From contig OX359192.1 in assembly GCA_947172415.1 (NCBI GenBank), positions 3,350,501 to 3,414,500 on the forward strand: DNA of 64,000 nucleotides, read 5' to 3'. The notes beneath the pieces were generated by a model. That model worked only from the letters and a program-made list of their open reading frames with translations. It did not search any database and was not told the origin of the DNA. Source of the stretch: Chondrosia reniformis. Taxonomy: Eukaryota; Porifera; Demospongiae; Chondrillida; Chondrillidae. Made by a program: the position numbers and the translations under genes. Below are positions 12,205 through 21,834 of the stretch, piece after piece. How positions within the stretch are numbered: the stretch's first letter is position 1; every line of letters begins with the position of its first letter.

Positions 12205-12640
12205 ACTCAGAGGTCTACCCTTTGTCACAGTTTTACTGATTGCAGTGTTTTTAGCAATTTAGATTTAAGAGAGACACCAGAGTGTTTGCACTGTTTTGCC
12301 TAATATGCACACTTTTATTACAATTATAGCAAAATCTAAATAAGTTTTGCATGTTTTAGACATTCATGTACTTCTCACCAATTTGCTGATTGTTTCAACT
12401 GATATCTTGAATGTAGATAAGATATTATTTATTCTGCAGATACAGATTGGAAAATGTATAAGCTATGATACACACATGCCATTTCTTTAGCTTTAGTGAG
12501 TATATTCCTTATTGAACTCTATTAGAAATTTAACCTCTTTCTGGCCAATATTATAATAGAATTTTTTCAGTATAGTAACTTTTTCCTCATGTAAGCAGTA
12601 AACTTACTTGATTCTAAGCTAAAATTCTTTCTCACCACTA
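12205..12640 (-). repeat. Degraded second copy of the Helitron 5' end
   Basis: It parallels about 11,530-11,870: shared strings include GTCTACCCTTTGTCAC, GATTTAAGAGAGACACCA, ACACTTTTATTACAATTATA and GTACTTCTCACCAATTT. Small deletions and substitutions break the coding frame of the zinc-ribbon start. It could be a second decayed Helitron copy or a local tandem duplication of the 5' flank. Confidence 0.8.
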
Positions 12641-12815
12641 TAGCCGCGCTAATTAATAGATATAATTACACCTTCAAGTTAAAGAAGTCTATTGTTATAT
12701 TGTTCTACCTTGTCCTTGGTGTTTATAGGTGCAAGCCATATGTATGTTCATATATCCCTACGTCTTATTTTTATGAATTATTTATATTAAGCAAATTAAA
12801 AATATTTAAAAAAAT

Positions 12816-13126
12816 TAAATTAGAAGTAGGGATGGCCCATGCAACAAATGGCAAACACATCTGGAAAAAGTAGCAAAACAAGAGAGTGACCATGTGATAA
12901 GGCATACTGAAATTTAAGTAACTTAACCATACACATCACTTCTATTTGGGCACACCAGTATCATGATAGCTGAAGTAGGAATGAGGCGCCCAAATATAGA
13001 AATGATGTGTATGGTTAAGTCACTTAAATTTCAGTATGCCTTATCACATGGTCACTCTCTTGTTTTGCTACTTTTTCCAGATGTGTTTGCCATTTGTTGC
13101 ATGGGCCATCCCTACTTCTAATTTCA
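12816..13126. mobile_element. Fold-back (MITE-like) element with ~135-bp inverted arms
   Basis: Left arm about 12,816-12,950 and right arm about 12,988-13,126 are near-identical inverted copies around a loop of about 40 bp. The outer ends read TTAGAAGTAGGGATGGCC and its complement. No protein is encoded. The GTAGGGATGGCC end is shared with the fold-back element near 20,566-21,306. Confidence 0.85.
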
Positions 13127-13214
13127 TTTTTTAAGATGTTTTTATTTTGCTTGTTTTCCCCTTAATATTATTTGTTAAAATTTATTTTGTAAGTGTTCTC
13201 TTGGCGATAAATTT

Positions 13215-13249
<35 letters not shown>

Positions 13250-13714
13250 AGATAACCCAGAAATCTTAATTACAAAATTGCTTCCGAAAAGGTCCCACTC
13301 TTAAGACCTTCAGAAATAACATGCTTCGTGTAGAACGCATTCAAACCTAGTGTAGTCTATTCCCTGGTTCAGGTTCGATTTGGTACGATTTCTATCAAAA
13401 GTAATAGGGTATTTCCTTCGACAGGAGCGTTAGCTCGAGAAAAGAAAGAATAATAATAATAATAAGACTGAGAAAGTGAGGAATTTTTCAAGATCGTGGC
13501 TTTTGGTTTTTCGTTCGCTGCTGGTCTTACTCTTATTTAATGGTTATCTCTGAACTTTATGTAGAATTCAATTACAATTCGAGCACTCCTTCATGATGAG
13601 TGCTACAGTTGATTTTACCATGCACATGATACCATGCATTACATAAGGCGGCTATTTTTTGTGGCCATCCCTACTATTGAGGACTACCGTACTCTATGAT
13701 ATAAATATTGTAAC
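13127..13714. other. Low-complexity and unassigned insert with a GGCCATCCCTACT end
   Basis: No gene seen. It holds an (AG)n tract at about 13,219-13,248 and an (AAT)n tract near 13,453. Near 13,660 it has another GGCCATCCCTACT motif followed by GACTACCGTACTC, which resembles the right end of the insert at 21,834. The matching DNA in the second locus lacks this 580-bp stretch, so it is probably a separate nested element. Confidence 0.5.
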
Positions 13715-13845
13715 TTTTAAAATATTCCTAGTTTCTGTTTATGTTTTATGGAGCATGAGCTAGGAAGTATTAAATTAATTCTGTTTCTGTTTTGCAGTCT
13801 TCAACTAAATATGATGTCATTGAAGTAGCAAAATTGCATGTTAAT
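13715..13845. repeat. 130-bp segment shared with 21,305-21,425
   Basis: Both loci share CTAGTTTCTGT, then TTTATGGAG(C/T)ATG, then GGCTAGGAA-like sequence, and end with (A/G)A(T/C)GTCATT(G/A)AA...GCAAAATT. Each lies just right of a fold-back element, so they belong to the same composite family. Confidence 0.7.
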
Positions 13846-13882
13846 TATTATTCTTGAAAGACTGAAACCATGATTTTGGTAT

Positions 13883-13967
13883 GTTGCAATGATGAGAGCT
13901 GATGAGCCCGAAACAGCTGAATTCTGCTAAACATGCATATACATGTTTGCGATCAGTTGTCTGCAAC
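13883..13967 (+). ncRNA. Fossil hammerhead ribozyme (core C3 changed to A)
   Basis: The parts appear in hammerhead order. Stem I is GTTGCA (13,883-13,888) pairing with TGCAAC (13,962-13,967). The core is ATGATGA (13,889-13,895) where CTGATGA is required. Stem II is GAGC/GCCC around a TGATGA loop, with one A-C mismatch, and then GAAA (13,910-13,913). Stem III is 8 bp (13,913-13,920 with 13,953-13,960, one G-U) topped by an AAACATG/CATGTTT hairpin. The cleavage site would be after GTC at 13,961. The C3-to-A change removes an essential base, so I predict it is inactive. Stem complementarity is seen directly; the naming is from the known hammerhead consensus. Confidence 0.6.
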
Positions 13968-14848
13968 TCCTTTTTTTCTAACACACTGTACAAGTGTGCA
14001 AATTCTTAAACCTTTTCTTTCTATATATGTATATGTATAATCTTATTGATTACCTTATATTGTAACTTGCACTGTATACAGTACAATGAAAAATACACAC
14101 ACTATCTTATTTTTTGTCTTTACATATAAATTACTAAAGCATCTTCAATTGTAAGTTAAAGGTGAAAGGACAATCAGAAGTAAAACCAAATTATAAATTA
14201 TTAACTGTAGCCTTAGCCATTGAATGTACCTCTAGAACTCAAATAGAACACACAGTCTTATTAAAGACTTTGAACATGCTCCAAATAAGGTAATTAGGTA
14301 CACAGTAGCCAAAAACATTTTGCTCCTGATGACAGAAAATGGTTGACCTTAGCAATAGGACAACATAATACTATTGACTTACACCAAATGTGGTTGACCT
14401 CATAATTACCCTATTGATCATGAGTTGCACCAAAATGGCGTCTTTCCTTATTTAAGGGGAATGCGAGACTGGACGCTCTTCTCGGCATCGGCGAATTTTC
14501 GAAAACTAAATACTTCTGAGCACTTCCCAAACAATTCTCCATAATTCGCGAGAGTTAGGATGTCACCTAAAAACGACAGAAAACGTGTGAACAAACACAC
14601 ACAAACTCTTCTGAATTGTATAGATTATTCTTCAGATAATATATACAGTATAGATTAGATATATATATATACCTCTATATTTTGTGTTTATGACATTCAA
14701 CTAAGCTATATTCTTATCCATGTGTGTACTTATATATATTGCACTGTGTAGTGTACTTGAGTGAAATTAGCCAACAAAGTATTTCGCTATAGTTATAGGC
14801 ATTCGCTATGAGCAATTTCGTAACTGTATATAGTACAGATGGATAAGA
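13968..14848. other. AT-rich unassigned DNA with one short ORF
   Basis: No recognisable gene. An ATG at 14,560 opens a 32-codon basic ORF (MSPKNDRKRVNKHTQ...) ending at 14,658, after a GC-richer leader. It could be the first exon of a lost transposon gene, but nothing downstream supports that. Two similar lines near 14,340-14,440 both contain GGTTGACCT. Confidence 0.4.
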
Positions 14849-15005
14849 ATAAAGCCTTGTTGAACGTCAGCAACTTGAATTTACTAAATCTGGACGTTTC
14901 AAAATGCAGGTCTTCATCAGCAATACATGAGGAATGTGAATACAATTCAGTATAAATAGGAAATTAGTAAATTCATGTTGCTGACACTCAACAAGGCTTT
15001 ATTCT
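14849..15005 (-). repeat. Inverted repeat (42-bp arms) enclosing a hammerhead-like core
   Basis: Arms: AATAAAGCCTTGTTGAACG (about 14,849) and its near-complement ending AACAAGGCTTTATTCTCC (about 15,006), both running through a TTAGTAAATTC-type inner part. On the minus strand the loop has CTGATGA (14,920-14,914) and GAAAC followed by GTC (14,900-14,893). Stem II and stem III are too weak for me to call it a working ribozyme. It may be a remnant of a Penelope-like terminal region. Confidence 0.5.
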
Positions 15006-15308
15006 CCTAATGATCGCAACAAACACTCCTTATTCCTACACATGGAAAAGTAAAAATATTAACAGATAACGTAAGAAGAGAAGACAGAGCTTAAATTACC
15101 AAAGTAATACGGTCGACCAAACCAATTCAGTCTTTTGAATCAATATAGGAACAACTCTGCCTCAAACTTGACGGGGACGTATACAAAAACGCTTTATCTA
15201 ACCTTCGCTACAACTCGCCTATTCGCTAGCTCCTTCTCGGAGGAGAGCGTCGACTTGTCATAGCCGTTCACAAAGGTATGATCTTCTTTAGCAATGAGGG
15301 GGTGACGT
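15006..15308. other. Unassigned single-copy-like DNA
   Basis: About 300 bp between the hairpin and the spacer-like sequence. It is less AT-rich than its surroundings, has no coding frame of note, and shows no match to other parts of the window that I could find. Confidence 0.4.
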
Positions 15309-15420
15309 CGTAACATGAAGCCATACATAAATTGCGTTATGAAAACATTAGGGAGGCCTGCCTGTGGCAGCCCCTAAAAATGGCTGCCGAACTCTATTAA
15401 AGGTCCCCTTCTTTGTATTA
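15309..15420 (+). repeat. Partial copy of the satellite-associated spacer
   Basis: It matches the right-hand end of the spacers at 41,229-42,030 and 53,866-54,698 (AAGCCATACATAAATTGCG, CTGTGGCAGCCCCTAAAAAT, GGCTGCCGAACTCTATTAAA). As in those copies, the 13-bp satellite begins immediately after it. It is the left boundary of the satellite field. Confidence 0.85.
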
Positions 15421-16467
15421 TTTATATGTACTGGTTATATTTTTATGCATTAGTTATATGTAGTAGGTGTTTGTACTATTTATATGTACTAGTTATATTT
15501 TTATGTATTAGTTTTATGTAGTAGGTGTGTGTACTGGTTATATGTACTAGTTGTATGTATATATTAGTTGTATGTTCTAGTTGTATGTACTAGGTTCTTG
15601 TACTAGTTATACTTGGTACTAGGAAGGTAGTTGTTCTATGTACTAGTTGTATGTACTAGTTTTATGAACTAGGTGTATGTACTAGTTGCACGTACTATTT
15701 ATAATAATTGGATATATGTGTATGTACTAGTTATATGTAGTAGGTGAATGTACTAGTTATATGTCCTAGTTGCTTTTACTTGTATGTAGTAGCTATGTAC
15801 TACTTGTATATACAAGTTAAACGTTCTAGTATTATGTACTCGTTCTATGAGCTAGTTGTATATACTAGTTTCTAGTTGTATGTACTAGTTGTATGTACTA
15901 TGTGCATGTACTATGTGTATGTACTATTTATAAGCACCAGTTATATGTGTATGTATCAGTTATATGCTTGTGTACTAGTTATCTCTACTAGTTGTATGCA
16001 CTAGCTGTATGCACTAGTTGTATGAACTATTTATAATTTCTAGGTATATGTGTATGTACTAGTCATATGTAGAAGGTGGATGTACTAGTTTTATGTCCTA
16101 GTTATTTGTACTAGTAGTGTGTATTAGTTGTATGTACTAGTGGTGTGTAGTAGTATTTTGATGTACTAGTTGCATGTACTAGTTTTATGTACTAGTGCTA
16201 GTTATATTTACTATTTGTAGGTACTAGTTATGAGCGAATTAGACGCACTAGTTTTACGTATGAACTAGTTGTATGTAGTAGCTATATACAAGTTGTGTAT
16301 ACAAGTTGTACATTCTAGTATTATGTTCTGTTGTGTATTATGTTATTATGATGTACTAGTTGCATGAACTAGTTTTATGTACTAGTACTAGTTATATTTA
16401 CTAGTTGTAGGTACTAGTTATATGTACTAAATGCATGTACTATTTATATGTACTAGATGTATGTATT

Positions 16468-16469
<2 letters not shown>
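15421..16469 (+). repeat. 13-bp satellite (TAGTTGTATGTAC), block 1
   Basis: Variants of TAGTTGTATGTAC follow one another, all on the plus strand. Substitutions and unit-length changes are frequent. The order of variants matches the block after 54,698 and part of the block starting at 28,246, for example ATAATTGGATATATGTGT at 15,704, 28,246 and about 55,001. Confidence 0.95.
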
Positions 16470-16504
<35 letters not shown>

Positions 16505-19500
16505 GTATATATAATAATAAATAAATAACTAGTGTACAACAAATGAGTTAAAATAGTGAAGTGATGCTATACATTCAAAAGAAGAATTAAAAAATGCCTA
16601 ATTGCTCATCTACAAGAGATTATTAATACGTGATGGATTTTGACAGTGTCTTTAAAAAAATCAAAGCTACAAGTCTATATAGTATTGTCAATGGTTTGTT
16701 GAGATGCGTCCCTCAGAGGCAGCAAGAGATATGTCCACCTCACAGATAGGGTGATGTAGAGAGGAACGACTTCCACGGATGCACATGATGGCGGACCTAA
16801 GTATAGCAAACGACAGACGGCATCTCAACCAATTCATGACAAGGGCATATGGCCTTTGCTGCTTCTGTGCAACCAGGTCTGCCAGCCTCTTGTAGAAGAT
16901 GGTTGCCTCCCTTCCCATACTTCCTACAGTGGAGAGGACAATGGGTGTAAATACTCCATGTTCAACATCCCGTATGCGCTGGGCATATTCTCTTTTCTTT
17001 GCAGCCTCATGCTTCTTGTATGCAGTTGCCAATGAGGAGGAACGGTTGCTGGGCGCGTTTGGGTGAAAAACCCGTATGTCAAAGAATGCGTCCTGAGCTT
17101 TGCTCCAAAAACCCCTGGCACGGATGTCTGGGCGAGCACCATCTGCAACATTTGCTGAACGTAGATGAAATGTTTCACCTGTCAGTGGCTGTAAGGGAGG
17201 TTCTGTGGCAACATTGTGGCATACCTCGGTGAGCAATGAGGCAGTGATATCACGGATCTCATTGTGGCGGATGATCGGAAAGCCACCCATTGGACATATC
17301 ATGGCATGATCAACAGTGAACGCTGTTCCACAGTTGCATGTTTGGGGAGGGTTGTTTAGGGTCCATCCATATCTTAGGCATAGTGCATCTCGAAATTCCC
17401 CCTTGTTTAGGTAGAATCCATGCTCTTCCAATGGAGTGACTGTCAGCCAGGAAGAAGATCCTTTCTCTTTGGCCAGGTCAACTGCACGCTGCAGATGGGG
17501 GGAGAGATGATCGTATACCTCTTTGGCTTTCTTATCCTGCTTCTGTCTGTTCTTATGCCGAATGTCTTGCTTGATGGACATGATCTGGCCGGCCTCAATC
17601 ACTTGATTGGACTCTTGTGAGACTATCAGGGCTACAAGGGGCATTGTAAATTCTTCTGAGGCGGCAAAAATTTCGCCAGCTTTTGTTGCGGGGTTTGCCA
17701 ATGCCATCCCACCTAATCTAGCAGGAAGGGCCAGCAGCTCGCGCTCAAGGTCAGAGCAGGTCGCCCGACCTGTCAGGGCAGGAATCAGGGTTTGCTGAAT
17801 GGCAGCCTCCAGAGGTAGTAGTAAATCATCAATGTCTGGAATTGTTCGTGACAGGTATGACCAGCGACTAGATAGGCCATGTACAAAGGCAGCGTAGGCA
17901 GCATGTGGCTGGGAGATGGCTATTTTGGATAGGTGAGATATCTCCTGGAGCCAACCTTGTACTTTGTCACGGACATATTCCTCGGTAAAGGTCCTGGAAC
18001 CGAGGGCAGCACCTAGGTGGCGTTTCCCATGAATGGAGATTTGTATGTCGGTGTCTCTAAATATCTGTCTGGCCCTTTCCTCATGTTCTTCTTTCACCAC
18101 TAGATGTGTTTTGGAACCATTGGGATGATATCCGAAGGTGGGTCCACTTAAAGATAGATTTTCCCACCAAGCTCTCAGTTGTGTGCAGGTACCAGCACAT
18201 GTCGCATCGTCGGCAAACCACACTTGACTGGCTTCTGGATTTCTTGTTCTCAGCTGCTGGATCAATGGGGTAATTGCCAGAGCGTACATGGCCATTGCCA
18301 AGGGGTCCCCTTGTGTTGTACCTTCCGTTGATTCAATTTCTCCACTTCCTGTGATGACCATCCTGACTGGTGCTCTATAGGTGTTGATCAAAATAGGTGC
18401 TAAAGGAGGACATAGGATGCTGATGTTATGGAGGGCAGCCTGCCTGTTAATGGTGTTAAAGGCATTTGTGGCATCCACCAGGAGGATGCCTTCAGTCTCA
18501 GGGCTTCTGAATATCTGTCGCATGGCATGTACTGCTGCTTCACATCCCCCCTCCTGCCCAGAACATAGCTGAAGGGGGTCTGCCGCTTTTCCAATATCCC
18601 AACCAATGATACAAAGCACAGACTTTGCTATGATTCGTCTTGGGACCTCCCCTACTCCTATAGGTCTTACTCCAGGGCATTTGTCTAAAGGGATTAGTTG
18701 GCAAGCGACAAAAGCACTCAAGCTGTTTGGATGGACAAATGTGGTACATATGCGGCGACCCACCTCAGCCATTGCAGTGCAGAGGCTGTATGAAGCCTGT
18801 CCAAAAGATGAGCACAATCGCTTCCATGCATGAGCGTCTAGTCCTGATGGACCTGCTGCTCCATGAATACGCATGGCTGCTTGGCGGATAGTGTCTGCAT
18901 TCAAATGTTCAAAAAGAATAGGGTCAACCAGTTGGGGGGTGGTGTTGTTAAGCAGGGAATCTTCATTAGGTGGCTTTCCTGTAGGATGTTTGTCCCGTAG
19001 TACACTAAGGGTGGAGCGGAATTGTCGTTCACCACTATCGGTTGTCTCTGGCACGAGGTCTTCCAGAGTTAGGACCCCACCACTTGTTTTTCTAGACAGG
19101 TGTCTTAGTGCACTTTGGGTCTTCCCTTGCATCATCAAGCGTTTGAAGGTTTGTGCAATTAACTCACTGTCAGTTGGTCTTGGTGATCTGTGGAGATGTT
19201 CCTGAATGCAACGACCTTCCCTTAGGAGTGACTGGATGTCCCCTCTGTGCCAAAGGTCAAGCCTCCTTTTCAGGTGTGTTACATGGTCTTTGCTTTTGCT
19301 GTGTTTACTTGGTTTTTGTAGAAGCAAGACCTGTAAGATGGTACTTGCCTTCATCGCAATGCCTTCAAGGGTAGAGCAGTCAGTGAAGGCTTGCCAGAGG
19401 CGGGCCAGTTCTGCCACAAAGTTTTTCCCAGAAGATCCTGATGGCACTAGAAAGAGGTTTCTTTTCCAGTGTATAACTTCATCGTATGCAGCCGCTGTGA

Positions 19501-19920
19501 GATCAGAAAAGACCTTCCCATCGAGTGATCCCCATCGAAAAGCGGCCGTCTGTGGATCAGGAGATGGCCATTTATCGTCTGAAACTGTCGTACAGGAAAC
19601 GGGCGGCTGATCACTTTGAGTTCTTACTGATTCGGTGGGTTGTAATTCCAAGGATTGTTCAGAAGATGATTCTTCGCGATTCAAGTTGAAGCATTTCCCT
19701 GTCTGGTGAGGGAGACAACTGTCACACTTCTTCCCTTCCTTCACGCAGGAGCAGTTCTTACAGCGACCATTGCGGTTACATCCACAACAGGGCATTGCCG
19801 CTCTAGAGAACAGATATCCGTTTGATTCGGTCGGTCGGAATGATTTCTATAACAAATCTAACAAGGAAGGATCTTATTTTGGCTCGAACTTGAAAGACGC
19901 CATTTTTTAATCACTCTTTA
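16470..19920 (-). mobile_element. RLE-type LINE with poly(A) tail, apparently intact
   Basis: Minus-strand insertion in the satellite. Its 3' end is a pure T run of 32 nt (16,470-16,501), a poly(A) tail on the element's sense strand. Flanks TATGTATTAG (16,460) and TATCTATTAG (19,921) look like a 10-nt target duplication with one mismatch. The same satellite neighbourhood without the insert is at about 42,950-42,990. It has a 3' UTR of about 190 bp, one ORF and a 5' UTR of about 125 bp. Confidence 0.85.
16688..19795 (-). CDS. 1,035-aa LINE protein: CXC domain, reverse transcriptase, restriction-like endonuclease
   Basis: A single uninterrupted frame from ATG at 19,795. Residues 3-35 form a cysteine-rich block (CCGC, CKNCSC, CDSC) like the CXC/tesmin DNA-binding domain. 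The RT follows: GPSGLDAHAWK (~315), VRPIGVGEVPRRIIAK (~377), motif A LLVDATNAFN (~438), TQGDPLAM (~494) and catalytic FADD (~527). The C-terminus has a CNCG...H...C zinc knuckle (~820) and a PD-(D/E)XK-type endonuclease, RPDIRARG (~888) then FFDIRV (~905). Such proteins nick DNA and prime reverse transcription at the nick. RPD and the RT aspartates are all present and there is no stop, so the copy may be functional. The clade is R2/NeSL-like but not pinned down; a CXC domain in place of C2H2/Myb fingers is unusual. Confidence 0.9.
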   Translation of the reverse strand: MPCCGCNRNGRCKNCSCVKEGKKCDSCLPHQTGKCFNLNREESSSEQSLELQPTESVRTQSDQPPVSCTTVSDDKWPSPDPQTAAFRWGSLDGKVFSDLTAAAYDEVIHWKRNLFLVPSGSSGKNFVAELARLWQAFTDCSTLEGIAMKASTILQVLLLQKPSKHSKSKDHVTHLKRRLDLWHRGDIQSLLREGRCIQEHLHRSPRPTDSELIAQTFKRLMMQGKTQSALRHLSRKTSGGVLTLEDLVPETTDSGERQFRSTLSVLRDKHPTGKPPNEDSLLNNTTPQLVDPILFEHLNADTIRQAAMRIHGAAGPSGLDAHAWKRLCSSFGQASYSLCTAMAEVGRRICTTFVHPNSLSAFVACQLIPLDKCPGVRPIGVGEVPRRIIAKSVLCIIGWDIGKAADPLQLCSGQEGGCEAAVHAMRQIFRSPETEGILLVDATNAFNTINRQAALHNISILCPPLAPILINTYRAPVRMVITGSGEIESTEGTTQGDPLAMAMYALAITPLIQQLRTRNPEASQVWFADDATCAGTCTQLRAWWENLSLSGPTFGYHPNGSKTHLVVKEEHEERARQIFRDTDIQISIHGKRHLGAALGSRTFTEEYVRDKVQGWLQEISHLSKIAISQPHAAYAAFVHGLSSRWSYLSRTIPDIDDLLLPLEAAIQQTLIPALTGRATCSDLERELLALPARLGGMALANPATKAGEIFAASEEFTMPLVALIVSQESNQVIEAGQIMSIKQDIRHKNRQKQDKKAKEVYDHLSPHLQRAVDLAKEKGSSSWLTVTPLEEHGFYLNKGEFRDALCLRYGWTLNNPPQTCNCGTAFTVDHAMICPMGGFPIIRHNEIRDITASLLTEVCHNVATEPPLQPLTGETFHLRSANVADGARPDIRARGFWSKAQDAFFDIRVFHPNAPSNRSSSLATAYKKHEAAKKREYAQRIRDVEHGVFTPIVLSTVGSMGREATIFYKRLADLVAQKQQRPYALVMNWLRCRLSFAILRSAIMCIRGSRSSLHHPICEVDISLAASEGRISTNH

Positions 19921-20561
19921 TATCTATTAGTTGTATGTGCTAGTTGTATGTACTACTTGTATGTTCCATTTGGAGATTCTAATACTAGTTATTTTAGGTA
20001 CTAGGTAGGTACTAGTTGTATGTACTAGATACTAGCTGTATGTACTAGTTAAATGGACTAGTTGTGTGTAATTGTTGTATGGACTACTTACATGTACGCG
20101 ATATATTTGTATGTATTAGATATATGTACTAATTGTATGTACTAGTTATTTGCACTAGTTGTACGTTCTATTTATATGTACTCTTTATATGTGTATGTAC
20201 CAGGTATATGTACTACTTGTATGTTGTAGCTGTATGTACTGGTTGCATGTACTAATTGCATGTACTAGTTGTATATACTAGATGGAAGGACTATTTATAT
20301 GTACTAGATATAGGTAATAGTTGTATGTACTAGTTATATGTACTAGTTATGTGGGAGTTGTATGTATTAGTTGTACGTATATAAGAGTTGTATGTAGTAG
20401 CTATCTATTAGGTGTATATACAAGTTGTACGTTCTAGTATTATGTACTCATTCTATGAAATACTTGTATGTACTAGTTTCTAGTTATATGTAATATTTTA
20501 TGTACTGTTCGTATGTACTATGTGTATGTACTATTTATAAGTACCAGTTATATGTGTAATT
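19921..20561 (+). repeat. 13-bp satellite, block 2
   Basis: It continues block 1 after the LINE; the order of variants (TTCCATTTGGAGATTCTAAT) matches about 42,998-43,020. It ends where the fold-back composite begins. Confidence 0.95.
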
Positions 20562-21834
20562 AAACATTTTCTACAAAAAATAGTTAAGATGTAGGGATGG
20601 CCTAAAAAGTACAGAAACAAGGAAGGGATGTTACACATTGAAGTTTTATATAGCCATGCATAAACTATACAAGCAAGGATGTTGCACCATATCCCTACAT
20701 ATGGCAGCACTTTGCATGTTTTACCTCCCACTAGAAACTGGTGTCTATTTCCCATGTACATAGGTATACATAGGTATACAGGTAGCCTTGTTCCTTCCAT
20801 TCTTATAGCTATAGATAGAGTGCAAACAAATGTTTTATTCCTTTGAACCACTTAAAATTTAAACATAACGTGTAACAAAAATCTTTATACTCAAGAGAAA
20901 TCGTGACTCTGTCCTACTTCCCTATATATTTATTTACAGCCTTTATACTCACTGATAATTTCACTGCATGTCTTTGTGTGGAGTGCATTTGAAATAATAA
21001 TACATAAATAACCTCTTATGGCCTTTAGCTATATACAAATACAGATCCTTTAGCTATGCTTGCATATGAAAACACCATTTGCAGTGGTTCATTCCTGAAT
21101 GGTTATATCCAAGTATACATGTTAGGGTACTGCAGGTTCATTTGTCCCAGTTCCTATGCCAATGCTGCCATATGTAGGGATATGGTGCAACATCCTTGCT
21201 TGTATAGTTTATGCATGGCTATATAAAACTTCAATGTGTAACATCCCTTCCTTGTTTCTGTACTTTTTAAGCCATCCCTACATCTTAACTATTTTTTGTA
21301 GAAAATTTTTAAAATTTCTAGTTTCTGTACCCTTTATGGAGTATGGGCTAGGAATTATAATTTTATACCATTTTGGTTTCGCAATCTTCGATTGATTATG
21401 ACGTCATTAAAATGGCAAAATTATTGAGGCCTTGACTCTGGGGCTATGAAAACCGTCATACTCAATAATAGCGTTATCGCTCTCGCTTCTACAAAAGAAT
21501 ACAGCTCAGAAAATTTGCAATAATTTCGTTCAACAATTAGTCTAAAAGCTTAAGTAGATTTTTAGTTATGGCTGGCGAAGAAGAAGAAGAAGAAGAAGAA
21601 GAAGAATATGAAGAAGACGAAAATGGAAATTTTTAAGGTTTATTATTTCGCCAGCGGAAGATATTCGCTTGCTTTTAAGGTCTATTTAGAGTGTATATAT
21701 TGTATATTTAGCTATACATAGCCTTGTTTTGTCAATTTTCGGCCTATTTCGGGATTTTGCTCCTATACCAATGTATGGGGAAAACAAAAAAATGCGTCAT
21801 CCCTACATAGGGAGTACTACCGTACTCCCTGATG
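20562..21834. mobile_element. Composite fold-back element inserted in the satellite
   Basis: Inverted arms of about 142 bp lie at 20,566-20,707 and 21,164-21,306, with about 456 bp between them. Beyond the right arm is a 520-bp tail: the segment shared with 13,715-13,845, a (GAA)n tract near 21,580 and an end reading ATCCCTAC followed by the palindrome-like AGGGAGTACTACCGTACTCC. Satellite resumes at 21,835; unfilled versions of this site are at about 32,900 and 57,345. A 22-codon acidic ORF (21,568-21,636, MAGEEE...) lies in the tail. No transposase is encoded, so it would be moved by proteins made elsewhere. Confidence 0.75.

Noticed and set aside
14560-14658. A host gene starting at the 32-codon ORF
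   Set aside because: There is no downstream exon, domain or conserved match in the window; it could be chance or an old transposon exon.
20531-21395. Two small ORFs of 106 and 79 codons as a gene
   Set aside because: They are the two arms of one inverted repeat read in opposite directions and share the same residues by symmetry.
21568-21636. Acidic micro-ORF as a real gene
   Set aside because: It is mostly a (GAA)n microsatellite after an ATG; such ORFs arise by chance.
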